NCBI GenBank assembly: GCA_026413225.1
Contig: CM048552.1
Coordinates: 195,313,553 to 195,377,552 of the forward strand
DNA length: 64,000 nucleotides
DNA from: Otis tarda
Taxonomy: Eukaryota; Chordata; Aves; Otidiformes; Otididae
Reading direction: 5' to 3'
Positions 35,501 through 50,000 of this stretch are shown one piece after another; within the stretch, counting starts at the first letter, position 1; each line of letters begins with the position of its first letter. Below the pieces are notes generated by a model. The model worked only from the letters and a program-made list of their open reading frames with translations. It was not told the origin of the DNA and searched no databases. Both the position numbers and the translations under genes were made by a program.

Positions 35501-38173
35501 CCATCCATCAGGGTGACTCACAGAAGACCTCACTATGAAGCAGCCTCTCAGCCTGTCTCAAAACTAAACTAGACAGTCAAGGATCGTTTATAATAGAAAT
35601 ATGGATTTCTTTCCTTTTCTATGAAAGGTTTTGGATTTTGCTGGAAAACTTTGATCTTTCATGCAATTGCTCGAGGCTTTGTTGTGTTATACCTTCATTC
35701 TGCGTGAGTTGGAAGAACAGGACAGGATCTACGTGAGTTTCCCACAGGGGAAAGAGAGTTGTAAAGAAATGCTAAGCAATGCTGCAGACAAAATAACAGG
35801 TTTAGTGTTGACTAAAGAGATCAGAAGGTACGTTCTCTATGACTACAAAACGAACTTGAAATTTGGTAAGCTCTTACTCTGTCTACCTTAGACTGTTTCC
35901 TTATTGAATATTCCAGATATTACAAATGGTCCACTGGCAGTTTAATTACTGATGCGGTATAAGGCAGGTTAGAAAACACAATTTTCACAAAAACAATTGC
36001 TAAAGGGGTGCATAGTCCACTTCACCTTTTCGCCATTGCCAGTGTTGGTGTGGATATACTGGGAAACTGGTATCTTAGCAGTGCATAAAAAGGTAGATAA
36101 ACTCACTTTTTGTTTCCCACACTGTGAAAAGTGGCTAAAATACCTACTGCCCAAGCAAAAGTAGATAAATGCTGTTCATTTTCAACTGCATAATTGCTTT
36201 TGGCAGGAACTCTAGAAAATTCTAATGGAAAAAGACTAGCATAGCTGCAGGATCAAGAGGTGAATGCCTATCTGTTCTTTCTGCAGATAACTGAAAACGT
36301 GTCCCCAGGATGACAGACTTGTCTTGAGTATTGTTATTATAGCTTGCTTAAGTGGAAGAGTAAAATAATGTCCATTAACGTACATTGGCTATATATCGTA
36401 GGGAAATAAACCCCATATTTTGGGTTCCTGCCTCTTCAAAATTAATATTCCGCAAATGTGGGACAGTGACTTTCACCAGGAAGTGAACACAGTTACAATC
36501 TTAAGATACAGTAAACCTTTTCTTAAAAATAATTTTCCCTGGAAAAACACAGATTTTTAAAACGTTCAAAGAGAAGACAAAACAAGATTTTGGGGTGCAC
36601 CTACATGGAAGAAAATGAGTTTTAATGAAGTTAGTTCATTTAATTAGTTTTAATGACTCATAAAATCAGAGGTTAGTTTCCAGTTTAGAAACAGGGATGA
36701 AAGGCGATTCAAGGACTTACAGGTGATACAGGTACTTCTCTCATCTGCTATTAAACTTGTAAGCAACCTTTTCATAGTTCCAGCTGGGGCACTAGAATGT
36801 GATTGTAATACAGGTGAGAGTTTCTTTTCATGTTGTAGCAGCAGTGCAGAGGAAACACGGGTATCTCTGTTCCACTCAAAAAGTGCCATAATATCTGAGC
36901 TCTAGAAGTGTCGTTCTGGGCTGTGCTTTTCGCTCAGTTTTACAATGAAGGTTTCACCCAGCAGGGAGCCACAGTTCAATCATTAATCAGCTGCATTTTA
37001 GTCATCCTAATTTATTTGAATTTGCATATATGGGCAGTAGTCAACAATAGAAAAGCATCAGAATTGTAAATGAAGTGTTGAAATGTATTTTTGAAGAATA
37101 TTCAGAGATTAAGCTATGGTACCCCTTATGTAGTTGTATTTTGGAGGGACCATCCAAACCTTTTGAGCCCTGCCTATTGCTAATAGACACACTGGTGGAA
37201 TATCTTGCTCTCAAGGCCCAGAACTTCTGGGTTTTTTTTCTCAGCGCTTTTATTCCATTAAAGTTCTTGCCCTTGACAGCCTTTGAGTGAACATAATCCA
37301 AGACACACCACACTTTCTGACAGCCTCTTTTAACAAGCATTCCAATGCATTTTTCATACTTCATCCTTCACGCAGCCTTAATCATCTTCCCCTGAAAGAG
37401 AAACGATGCTGCTCACCTACAGTATTTCTAAGTATACACTACTTCAAGTTCTCACTTTTTTAGACTGACAGCGAATTTCTATGGAGGTAACTGAGTTGTA
37501 GTTATGTAACTTTTGTGTTATTTTTTTTAGAAGGTTGGGTTTGGGGTTTTTTTAGGAGTTCTGCAGTTACATAACTTTTTGATATTTCTTAGGAGTTTTG
37601 TTTTTACTTTTGTGGGAATTTTGCAGGCTATCTGCCAGTTCTGCTTGCAGTTATAATGATATTGTGGTACAAAAAGTACCCTAATAATGTGTTTGAAAGC
37701 TACACAGAGTCAACTGATTCTGTTTGTAAAATGAGTAAATGCAATGTTTCATAAGGAATCAGCATCAGAAGTTATTTATAAAGATTTGCCTGGTATCAGC
37801 TAAACTTTAGTTTTATTTTTGTATTGGATGGAGCGGTACTCAGACATGAGGCATTTGTGTGCCAGATTGTTCTCACAGCACCAGTACCACACAGGAATTT
37901 AAATATATGGTTTCTTTACAGCACTGATTCTTTGGGCTTTGCACTGTTGTTCCAAGGACACTTTGAACTATCAAAACCTGTCACTGCTTGATGAAAGAAG
38001 TGGTTCCTTCCTGCCTTCCCGGCTGCTCATTTCTGCTCCGGGGTTGTCTAAGCACTGAGCTGGCACAGGTCTCTGGCTTTACAGTGAACTGGACTGGTGA
38101 AGAACTCCAGGTAAAACTAACCTGTCCAAAAAGCAAGGTGAATTAAGCAAATAATCTCATTTGACTCACTCTA
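32511..38173. other. Unique AT-rich DNA, no gene recognised
   Basis: Stops are frequent in all frames. Contents are A runs at about 33,759-33,770 and 33,874-33,886, a perfect two-copy 20-bp tandem at 33,893-33,932, and a pair of inverted AGTTATGTAACT/AGTTACATAACT words about 70 bp apart near 37,499-37,580. Nothing suggests an exon with good splice signals. Confidence 0.5.
33893..33932. repeat. Perfect two-copy 20-bp tandem repeat
   Basis: CAGAACATAAGGAGAAATGT occurs at 33,893-33,912 and again without change at 33,913-33,932. Identity of the copies suggests a recent duplication. It follows a 13-base A run. Confidence 0.9.
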
Positions 38174-38689
38174 TTAAGTGCAGCAGACATGGTCATTTCT
38201 AGGGAAGCTCCTGTAGCTCTGGTAATTGAATCCTGACATTAGCAGAAGGGCGGATGCAAAAGCACAGCCACTGGCCCCTGTTACCACTCCCTGTACCAGG
38301 GCCATCACAGGAGGGAAGGGGACCAGGTGAGCCATCTCTTGAGCAAGGGCCCCTGGAAACACTGTGTTCATCAACACAGAGGCCCTCACGATGCTGACGC
38401 CCATGTCATGCCACCAGCGTGCCAAGCAGTGCTGCTCAATGAACAGCACTTGCCTTGCTGGTTCAACAAGGGTAACTTCCCTCACTTTTATCCAAGTGCT
38501 GTTAAGCTGCACAGGAGGAAGGAGGAGCCAGGCTTTGGCTTTTCTCAGTTCCAGCATAATCACTTGGAGTCCTGCAGCAATCCTTTGGGGTGTGGCGAGC
38601 CCGCTGCCTTCCACACCGCTGGTGCACGGATGGCAACGTGCCACCGGGACTGCTCCTGCCAGGAACGGGAAGGGGCTTGGTTCACACAC
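38174..38689 (-). other. Long minus-strand open frame, product unrecognised
   Basis: The minus strand is open for 171 codons from a Met at 38,689, the longest non-CR1 frame in the window. It includes LRKAKAWLLLPPVQLNSTW, then ARQVLFIEQHCLARWWHDMG and MNTVFPGALAQEMAHLVPFP, with a hydrophobic C-terminal part. No domain is recognised. The same DNA also has + strand frames of 131 (38,327-38,722) and 116 codons (38,364-38,714), which points to a GC-rich, stop-poor sequence and not to selection on one frame. It may be a decayed coding fragment, an unrecognised repeat or chance. No promoter or splice evidence supports expression. Confidence 0.2.
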
Positions 38690-40535
38690 GCTTCCTCAGA
38701 CACATTTGTTTTGATGGCCTAATGCGTTCCTCCAGGGGTTTTGCCAACACTAGTTCCTTTCTATGTACAGCTAGACCTCTGTTTTGGGGAATAGGCAAGA
38801 AGTAGAGTTAAAATTGCTTTTACTTATTTCCTGAGAAATGAGCTTCTCTTGCTCCCAGCAGTGTTCCCTGCTAGAAGTGCCAGCTGAAATTGCAAATGTC
38901 TTCCCTATGGCTGAAAAAGTAAAAGAAATCTCAGTGTTGTCTTTCTGCTCCTTAGGAACAAGAGAATTTTGGGGGCTGGCAGACCACTAAGACTTATCAC
39001 AGCCACTGAGTTCAGAGGTAGTGATTAATATCTCGCTTCATACTGAATATTATTTCTTTCCACCATGTTTGTAAGTTGTTGCTGCTATGAATTTCAGAAA
39101 CCTTACTTTACTCCCCTGGAATAAATAATAAAAACAATCAATTTCTGTTAACATACAGCACTTCAACATCCTGACATTTATGAGTTCACAGTAGGAGTTT
39201 AATTAATTAAGGATGATTCTGCATTCTTGACAAGGAAGATTGGCTTTTTTGTTTACATTGTCATAAATAGTCTCATATGTTGGAACATTTTGGAAAATAC
39301 CAAGGAAATAGACTTCCCTCCCACTTTGAAAAAATTCTTCCTCAGCATTTTTGTGTGTTGTTCTTATCATCTTTGCCTCCAGTAAAAACCCTAAGATAGG
39401 CATGATTTTCAAGTAGAAGGCTTCTGTGCAAACAGCTTTCAGTGCATGCTAACAGATTTAACAAAAGATTAAAGAGAAGAACGAGATTAATAGGAAGTAC
39501 GAAAATAAAGAGTAAGGCTAAATCAATCCTGACGATATTCTTAGGTCCAAGTTTTTGTTTCCCTCACAATAAAAGTATATCTCCCAATGTCTTGCATCCT
39601 GGCAGATTACTTTGGTTTTAAAAAGTATTCTAGTGTAAAAAAAAAAATCCTGTTCAATATAAAACATTGCTGCCTTTGAGATTCTGTTTTAAAAAGGAAG
39701 ATTGACAATGAAAAGTATGCATTGCAGTTGATATCAGCTCTGTAGGAGTGTGAGCAAGGCAATAATCTCTGGTGACAGGAGAGAAAGAACAGGGTAACGT
39801 AGCAAGAATTCCGATTCCAGGATCATGGATTTGGGCCCAGGAGTCCTCTGATCCTGTCAGCATCACAGCTCAGGAGCAGAGCAGGAGCGAGGACTGTGGG
39901 ATTCTCCCTAGAGCCCGGACAGCCTTTCCAGATCCAGCCTGATAAACAAAGCCTCTTCTCTTCCCACTCAGTGCAGCAGAGAGAAACTCTCCAGCCAAAT
40001 GCAGTGAAGCTGCAGAGCCCCACTGGGTGGCATTTTTCATCATTTTTCATTTACATCTTTGTAACGTGTGTAACTCCTGCATGCAGAACCTGATTAATCC
40101 AGCAGTTAAGGGAAAGTGCTAGGCAGTGAAGTGCAGAATGCTATTGATTTTCAAAAAATTCTGGAAAAAAACCAAACAACACTGAAACCTGGAAGTGCAG
40201 CTTCCATTTTTTTTTAGCAGAGTCACAACTTCATCTATATTTGTGGGTGTATAGAAATCAGAGAAATAAGAAGCACCATCTTCTAGCATAAAAAGTCTAC
40301 CTCCTGCCCACTGTGCCTCTGTCTATTCTCCCAGTAGAGATTAAGAGCTTGAGATTTGGAAAGACACAAGGCAGGCATGGAGGGGAGGAACGCATGGAAC
40401 ACCTACTGTGTGCAAGGAGCATGTCTCAGGAGCACGGCGGAGAATGTATCTCAGCAAGGCAAACGAGCACGCCCTAAGCACCGTGCTGGCAGGAGGGCTG
40501 CCACCACTACCTGCGTGAGCTCATTTTAAGCTGGC
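38690..40535. other. Unique AT-rich DNA, no gene recognised
   Basis: No gene or mobile element is visible. A CpG-containing patch lies at about 40,380-40,530 just before a stop-poor region. Confidence 0.5.
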
Positions 40536-41048
40536 TTAGACGTGTCTGAGCAGCTTTATAGTCAGCACAACTGCACTGTTACCAGTGTTAAGCTGAGGCA
40601 TGCAGCCCTTGAGTTTTACAGGCCTGAAATTTCTTTTTGATAGAAAACTCTGATACTGCAGCCTCTGTGTGCCCCTGAGACCTGGGGAGAGTGAGCGAGG
40701 AGGCGCGTGACTTGGCAGCCCGTTAGCTGCAGCACTTACTTCAGGAAGAGGTTTTGGGTTCCTTTCTCTACCCTCAAGGTTATTTGCGGTTATATACCTC
40801 AACCATCCAAAGTAAGTCATAGCCCACCCCCAGCGAGGGACCCAAGCTTCTGGCATCTGGCAAAGAAACACCCTCAGGCCTGCTCTCCTCCAGGTCCCAC
40901 AGCTCCTGAGGTCCTGGGACAGCAGCATTTGGAGGGTCCTCCTACCTCCCTCTTCTGTAGCTTCATGGTTGTGAGGCTTGTATAAGAGATACAAGGTGGG
41001 AATGTGAATTCTACTTGTCCAGAAGATGCAATTAGCTGTCTCGGACAA
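40536..41048 (-). other. Minus-strand open frame, product unrecognised
   Basis: There is an open run of 170 codons on the minus strand. A + strand frame of 92 codons (40,707-40,985) overlaps it. The peptide is rich in Arg, Pro and Leu, without repeats or known motifs. It lies in a locally GC-rich stretch where stops are rare in several frames. It is most likely not a gene. Confidence 0.15.
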
Positions 41049-44000
41049 TTAAGGTGAAAATGGTTTCAGGAGACAGATTACCTGATCTAACAGATGAACA
41101 CCACTAGGAGGTAAAAGATCACCTGCTTCCACCACTGACTTTATGCAAAATTTGGCCTGTGAACCTGTAAACTCACTAGTCCATGAGATGAGATGAGACA
41201 CCCTAGATAACTCCCTGCTGGATAAATGAGTGAAATTGTCTGGTAGACAGGTCTGAGAAATGGAAGGGCTGGAAAGGACCACTGTGCATCTGGGAAGAGG
41301 GTGAACACCTACCCTTTCAGCAACATTAGATTAGCCCCACAGCTAAGTCGCACATTTCTGAGGCATCCAGTAGCCGCAGATGAGCCACCACTGGCATATG
41401 GCAAACTTTCAGGCTGAGCAGGAAGCTTAGTGTGGAAATGCTAAGGAAGATGCATAAGCTTTGTTTTTTCGGCCTTACAAAATTAAATTTTGCCTACGTC
41501 ACATTTTAGACATCAAAATAGACCTTGTTTCTGCATTTGCCTAGTCTCAGCTTTGAGACATTGATTCTTATGCTACTGCTGCTAAATTAAAGACTTCCTT
41601 AGTTCCTGTGTAACTACTTTTTGACAAACTAAATAATTTGATCCCTTTAAGTCTCTTACTGTAAGGCATTTTTTCCAATTCTTTTGAGGCTCTTTTTTGT
41701 GGGTTTTCCAATTCAATATAATTTTCATCCTAAGTCTGCTCAGGACAATTGCAAATTATTTTGTTGTTCATTAAAATTTCAAGAAAAACCCAGTGCATGC
41801 CTGGAGCAAGTTATTATTCTGTGACTGACAAGGCATTAGTCTGAATCAACAATGTTTTCCTGTTAAACATAAGCCAAGTCTTCCTATCCCTATACCTACA
41901 TTATGCAGTGCATATGCATAGTGATTTTACAAATGTTGCCTGAAAGCTGCTTTTAAATATATTTCTGTGAGAACCATTACTTTTGACTATAGCAAGTTTG
42001 TATAGTTAGACAAAATTATGCATATCCCTGTGGGATTAATAGCTATGTGGAAATTAGCATTTTGCCTTTTATTGCTTATTCTTGATAAGACCAAATAATT
42101 TTCCCAAAGTCTCTTTTATTTAATAATAAAAATACTGCTATTACAGAAAACGAAAAAAACATCATGACAGCATATGGATATCCGTTCGAGCTAGTAACTC
42201 GTATATTTACGTAGGAATGTCTGTATTTGAATAAAAACTGAAAGCATAGCACAGAGCCTTTCAGCATTTCCAGAAGATGCTGACAGTGTCTTGGCATTCC
42301 AGGAGCAGAAACCATAAAGTAAAATTGTTTGTTCTTGCCTTTAAGCATTAAGGAGATAAGCAGGTTGCTTTTACTCTCATCTCCGCTGCTCCTTGGTATT
42401 TTCTTCCATTGAAAGCATTACGCAACATAGTCAAGTAATTTTTCAGTCCTTCTCACTATCTAAACAATGCTGGGCTTTTTATCATGCCCTCTTGGTATTC
42501 TGTGTTTCAAGATTATTTGCTGGGGCTTACACAAGTCTCCAGATACATTGCATCGCCATTGGCAGAGCTGGAGGTGGCTGCTCAGCTGCCACCGAATTTC
42601 CCAGATCCCTTGGGGAGAAAATGGTGACAGGAACTGCGTCTAACACACCTTTGGGAGAGCTTAGCTTCTGAAAAAAAAAAAAAAACTTCAGGAGATATGA
42701 ATTGCAGACTGACTTATGATTGTGGCTGCATATCTGTAACGAAACAAAAACTTCACTGGATCTGCTTATGCTTCCCGGCCTGCCAGCAGCCCCTCTGCTC
42801 TTGTACCGCTCGGCTTTGGCTTACTGTCAGCGGTGACTTACACCGTGTACATGTGATCTATATAACCTCCACGCCAATAACAGCCAGAGATAAGTGCCCT
42901 CTCTGCAGCCTGCACATAACAGGCTGCAGCACTGCCGCCATGGCACTCCCCAAATGCCACTACAACATGGTCTTGATTGTGAATGTAGACAGATCACTTT
43001 CTGTGTATTATCCTCAACTCAGCTAAAATCCACACATATGTACAAATCCATGTCAAGCCCTTCTTAGTTGTACCCATGCTAAATCTTAGCTATGTTTTTT
43101 TTGCCAGATAAGAGGGATGCATACTGGAATCTCTTTAACTTCATTGATTTTGGTACGGTATGAGACCTGATTTAGATTTGTACCTCTTAGAGTAGCCCAC
43201 TACATCAAGGCACTTTAAACTGGGAGTGTTTACATCCTGAAAAGCCAAACCAGACACTTTCAGATAAAAGATTTACTAGCTGGTGTAATTTAAGCTAGGG
43301 CGATCCCATCAAATGATGCTGTGTTCATTATAGGTCTTTCCTAGACCTAGCTATGCTTCATTCAGCCACACATCTGGCTACGCACAGTGTGACTCTTATT
43401 TACATTATTTACAGCTAGCCCCACAAATGAGAAATTCTGGCTCTATCTCAGATATTCATCTGACCAGCAAGCCTCGAAAACCAGCTCTGCAAGCCAGCCA
43501 GCATCTGGAACAAGCAAAGTTCATTTCCAACAGGTACCGACAGAGCAGCTTCCATGCACGATCTCTGGATCACTGGCTCACAGCCAATGATAACTTTTCT
43601 ATGTAATGTGTTGTGAAATATTTGCAATTCTTTATTGACATTTCCTTGTATTCTTTTTCTCTGAAGTCCTAGTCAGCTCTCTCCTTGGTTGGTGAGGATT
43701 TAGCCTACCTCTGTAGAACATTAGTTGCATGCAATAAAATGCTTATCGTGGTTGCTTATCTGGTACTGCTTGTCTTTTTACAAGATGAGTCCACTAGCGA
43801 TCTCTATCAATTGATTTATTGTTTGAAAAAAAATGTACAGAATCAAGTAATTAAAATATTGAATGATTCTACTGTTCAGCACTATCAGAAGGAGTAAAAT
43901 TGCAGCCAAGGTTAATTTTGCTCAGTATGTCTCTTGGTACATTTGCTTTTTTTTTATAGTTTTCTGTAGAGACTTGAAATATTAGCACCAAATTGTCTGA

Positions 44001-47000
44001 AGCATTTATCTCTTGCCAATGACACTATCTGTTCAGACCTAGTAAAACATGTTCAAGCTTTTCCAACATAAGCACTATGTACTTTAGGAAGTCTAAATTA
44101 GGTTCTTTATGAAATCAGCATTGGTTATATAACCACCATGCAGTTTCATTAAATGTGGATTATTATCAAGAACATTCTTTTTGGAGACTTTCGCAGGCTC
44201 CTTTCCAAGGATAGCAGAGAAAGTCTTTCAATCTGACACACTGTAAGGAAGGAAAAAATTGTTGATTTTTCATATTTAAATGCAGTGCATTTCTGCTTGG
44301 GTCATGTTTCATTTGAACCTGTCTGTCTTCAAAGGCTGTTAAAGAGGAAACTTTGGGATAAGTTCATCTTAATATCTCATAGATGCATTTCTGGGCAGCT
44401 TTTTAAAAGACTGGAACTCTCCAAAACCTCTGATTATTCCATAGCTCATTCTGTGCTTAAGTTTCTGGGTAACGTTTGTGTAGTCTGGTCTCAGACCTCT
44501 CCCTTGCAGTCCCAAAGGCTGCTAAGCTCCAGGGTCACACGTAAGCTCAGTGTACAAACCCAGTAACTGTTCCTCGTAAATAATGTAGTAAGCTTTTTTA
44601 CTCTAAATTACTCCCCAGACTTTTTAGACTGACAATTCACACCCCTAATATGCAGTGGCGTGTCTTCCCATCCTTTTCAAGCTTGTGCTTGATAGGTGTG
44701 GATTTTTATTTATTGATTTGACTTTCTATGGCTAGATCCCTTATGCCGTTTTGCTGAGATAGCTGCTGCTGTTTTAACGATGCATTGGAGCAGCAAAGTA
44801 TCTCTCCCATCCTACTCTCCACTGTCTTTCTTCCCTTTTCTCACTGTGGAGCAGGGAAGTGCTCATCTGGCTCCAGTGCTTGGGGGCTGGATGGATTCAC
44901 TCACTAGGAGAATGTGTACACTAATGTTGAAAAGTTTGTCAGATAATGTAGGTAACACAAAATTGGAATCCACTGAAACACCTGGGCTATTCTCTTCTCT
45001 CCCAGCTCAGACCAATTCAGCATGTGGTATTTCTTTGTGGAAATTAAATTTTTTTAAAGATATTGATTTTAAATATATGAGATAAAAAAGGATCAGCAAA
45101 TAATTTCTGGAAGTAAACAATATGACACTTCAGTACCAAACGTCCCACCACTGCTTTGAAATGCATTTGTAAAACAATATAGACTTAGGGTCTATAGGGA
45201 CTAACAGCCTCTATAAAAAATATGTTTACAGGGAATATAGGGAGCAGGGACATTGGGCTGCTTGGTGTATAAGCTGTGCATCTCCAAGGTGCTTTTGCTA
45301 CTAAGAGAATTCCCAATTGATGGAAAATGCCGTTTCTGTTAGGACTTTCACTTCTGCCGAGGTCCAGCTTCACAGTAAGCACAAGTTTTTAATATTGACT
45401 TTCCTGCCCTTAAAAGCCATCTTCTGCACAGCAATGCAATGATGGGAGTGTTGCCATAAGCTGTTTGAAGAATTCCCAGAGACTTGGTTTGGTAGGTCAA
45501 GATGTGGCTATCATAAATCCAGGTATGTCACAACAAGGATGGGAGAGAACAAGGGTAGCAATGGTTTACACCATTATGACATCAGAAAGTCACCAAAGAG
45601 CTCACTGAGCTCAGTTCAACATACAGAAGGGGAAAGAGAGAGGGAAGATATCCAAGGAAAAGCAGAGTTGCAACCTGAATTATAACAGCTCATGGATTGT
45701 CCATAGGCACAACGTAGTATCATATTTACAGTATCAGAAGTCCTGGATTTAATAGTTGTTCCCTATATAAACCTTCTTTTAATGAGTAACTGACTTTTTA
45801 TGCATACAGTAAACATCAAGTAGAAGCCCTAGTCTGAACACACCTCAGCTACCATTTCATAGCAAACAGCTAAAAATATTTTTATTGTGTTGTATTAATC
45901 CTATGACCCTCAAGGAATGGCAGCAGCAAGGTATCAGTTCCAGAAATATATAAGGCCTGCCTACATAAGTCATATCAAATTTTTAGCATATACCAACATG
46001 TCTGGTATATTTATGTGGTTCACAGTGGTGTTTTTCAGAATGTACGCTTTCAGCTGGGACAGGAAGCAGGCAGACTAAATCTCTAATGATTATTTAAAAG
46101 TATCTCAAATAAACTGGTATAACCCAGTGTAGGACAACCACCCTGTCCCTCAGAAATGTGCTGTCTCTACAGATATCTAGTGAGGAACCTAAAGGGTCAG
46201 ATTTTTTAAAAAGTAAGATGGCAAGGATGAACAAAAAAGTGCTTACCTACATGCTTAAGTTTGTTATAACAAGTTACAAGAAATGGAAAACATAAGTGGA
46301 ATACTATTACAACTACTGGCTCTTCAGTGTCACACAAATAGCTCTAAACCAAGAAAAATATCCCACACATGCCCTGTATATATTCTCTACTATGTGATGT
46401 TAGCGTCGCTCTTAGTTATATTAACCTGAAAACAGGCTATCATGGGACCGTCTGTATTCTGTGATGAAGAGGGAGATCTGCTGTGGACTGAGCATAACAT
46501 AAGGCCATAATTTATACTCCTTATGTGCAATGAGAATATAGCCCAGTCTTCTCCAGAAAGTGAGCTTGCAAGAGATGTAATTTAGAAACATTTGGGGAGG
46601 CAGCAAGAAAACAGAGGAGCTCATAATTTTTCATAGAAAAGATCTTTTACATTACTTTAGCAATATAAAGGGTCTTTAAGCCATTCTAAAGGCAATGAAA
46701 GGCAGTCTGGAAGCTGGAATAAGTTACGGTGCAAAAAACTCTTCCTGTAAATGACAATTAAGACCCGTGTGTTTTCAACACTGCTGAATTAGTGCTTCCA
46801 GGACTTCCATGGGATATGACACTGCCATATTATATAAAAACAAAATGGTTTGAAGTGAAAGAACAAATGAAAACTTCAGAGATGAGGGGGTACTCCTAAC
46901 AGGAACATGTTAAAGGGCAAAAAGTGGAGGGGTCAACCAGCACTCAGAGAACAAAGTGAGAGATATGCCATGCGTGGGAGGAAAAGAGAGGCCTACTGGC

Positions 47001-50000
47001 CTTCTCATCAGTGCCTTTCCACCGTAACCCTGACTTTCCCATGTTTGATCCTTTCTCCTTGTGCAGATGTAAATCTGTGGCAAGGTTGGTAACAAACACA
47101 TCTCTTATTCAGCCATGTGGAACATTTCTGTCATATAGCATTTCACTGACCCAAATTTAGCAGAAAACAGAGAAATCAAAGCAAAGGATGGTCAAGTCCA
47201 TTCTAAACGTCCTTGTCTATATGAAAAACAGGATGCAGCTCAACCCCCTCTCAACCTCATCCTATCCTGGAGGTCACTTGAGTGGCAAACAAGGTTTTTA
47301 GTTTTCACCCAAACCACCGTTGTTTTCCTGTGGGTACAAGAAGACACCCAAGAGCGTGAAATTTTCCAGAAGTGAAAAGCTATTATCGACTGAAAAATGA
47401 CACCCTACTCAAAAGGGGGCCTATACTCCCCCCAAATCCTCTGTGTACTTGGTGAGCATTTCCACCCATCTTGCGGATGTGTGTGCAAAAATGCCCAAGA
47501 TTTAAGAGTACAGAAGTGAAAGTCTGTGCCTCAAACAGATGTGCATTTTCAGACTCCCATTTAAAGTAGTCACAATTTGCAGTGTGTTAGGACAAGTGGT
47601 CTTTCAGAGATTTCATGATGAGATAATAATTTGAAATTTTATGTAGCCAGTATGCTGCTAGATGCAGACTTCTAATACTTAAACTAAGGCCTTGCAAAGC
47701 CTTAGAACGGGTTTATTTGCCTTTTGGTCTATATTCTGTCTTTGAATACTTACAATAAATTTTGTGAAGGGTGAGGAGGTTACATTCGGGCCCATGACAT
47801 CATCATGTGTTCTCTGCTGGGTACACAATGTGATATGCAATGTTTGCTGATTTGGGATAAGACTTGGCAGAATGATTGCTCTTTCAGGTTGCAGAGTCTC
47901 TGGTGTGCCTTCAGTTTCTGCCATGCTGGATGACTTTGGAGCACATTGCTGCTGAGAACTGAGCATCTGATCTTGCAAAGTAAAGATACACCATAAGGAG
48001 ATGTTGAGACCTAATGAGTTTTGTGGCAGTGAAAGGCATATTTTACATTTTTGCAGCTTTAGAGTAAAATTATTATGGTAGTAACATATTAGTTATGCTA
48101 GTTCTCTTCATTTTCTTTTTTTTTTTTTTTCGATACTAAAGATAAGATAAGGCCCAGTATAAAGGGTTTTAAAGTTTTTTGTGTTGGGGAACCTCAATGT
48201 TCTCCACTGACAGTACAGAGCCTTCTCTAGGGAACATATATGCCCATTGACAGTAGCGTGGGTGCAATTTCACATTAATAACATCTAAACTTCAGTAACT
48301 ACATGCTTTCTTAAAACCGTCTAACCTCCTCCCACCTGTATTTCTCTCTTTCTCCATTTTCTATTGGGTTTTTTTGAGGTGGATCTAGGAGTCATCTCCA
48401 TCAGAAAGTGAATTTGCTTTCCAGAGCAAGCTGAACTCCCCTGCCCTACAGCTTCCCGGTTGCTTGCCCGCTTTGGGCACCAGAAAGGCAGCAGGGCCCG
48501 TGGCAGGGACAGTCCAGCAGCCTGTTGCAGTGATTGCTTTGGGACTGTATTGGTTTGGTGTAATATGAGACACTCCCACAGCTGTCCTTTCCAAATTCTT
48601 TAGAAGTGGTCCCTTGACCACAGAGGAAAACCACTGCTTAACTAATCAGATTATTAGCTACCTCACTTGTATGTAATACATATCTAAACACTGCTTTATT
48701 TGGGATATGAATTACAACCTGCACTAAAAGAATATGCATAAGTCTTTAATTACATGGAAAGATGTTGAATCTTCAGATTTGTGGCTGGAACTCTTGTTCC
48801 AAGGGCTTAAGAAGCCGGTAATTGCTTGTGATAACCATTTTACTCTGTAAATTGGTTTTGATCATGTACTGGCAAAGTACTGGCTGCTCCAAGTTATGTT
48901 GCCAAATGCCACCCAGATCGAACCCAAACAGACTAGAATTTTGTAAATTTTATATTTTCTCATAAAGCTTCACCACTGTCCCAGTTGTTTGTTTTCCTAC
49001 ATATCTGATTGAGTGTGAGCAAAATCAGGCTTAAGGAGTTTTTTGTTTTTTATTTTAAATTGTCTTTATTATAACTTCATGTTGTGCAACCTACAATGTG
49101 AATCCCTTTATGGGCTGAATCAACAAGGGACTGTGCACAGAAAACACCAGTGTGCTTAGTGCATAGGAAATAAATACTGTCTGTCCCATGACTGCTTCTT
49201 ATCAAAACAGCACAGACATATTTACAGCACTGATGTATTTCCTAATTCCATTTGTAACCCCAGCATCTGTGAATGGATGCGAATACAATTCTGACAGACA
49301 GAAGAGCATTATTTTCAGAACAAATAGTGACAGTTTTGGGGAATCTCTGAAATGGTTCTTTTGCTAGTTCCTGAACTAATTTGTCACATGGAGAGCTTGC
49401 ACATTTAGCAAAGCTGAAAAGAAGGGTAGGGATGGAGAGATCTTTTATAATTCAGTTTTCTGTGCAGGATTGATCCCACTTTAAAGATCCTTAGAAGTTT
49501 ATTCAAAAACATTATTTGGAGGACAAGAAACAGTAAAAATTTCCCTTGGCATAAAATAATTCAAGATGAAATCTTGCCTCTCAGCCTTTCTGAAGACTTT
49601 TTTTTGGCAGTTTGTTACATTAATTTGAAGGGGGGGGGGAAATACCCTTAAAACTACTTAGAACTTCCCTGAAGCAAAATTCTGATACAGATCCAATGGG
49701 AAGCACACAAATACACAGAGCAGAGAGACAATTACAAGGCTGGCTAAAGTTGTGCCTGGAGTTGGAAACCCTTAGCAGGATGCATATTCTAAAATGAACC
49801 CAGTGAACCTCATGGTGAAGGGAGGGTGCCTACATAATTGCATTTTTTACATAGCTTTTCACAAAAGCTTTGCAGGAGGGACTTTTGTAGCAGGTTTCTT
49901 CACAAAAGAAGGTCATTCTGAACTATATGTCATGTATTGGTAATAGCTTCCCTATGGAGATTTTTCAATTCTGTAAATTTGCTTGTGGAATTAGTACAGA

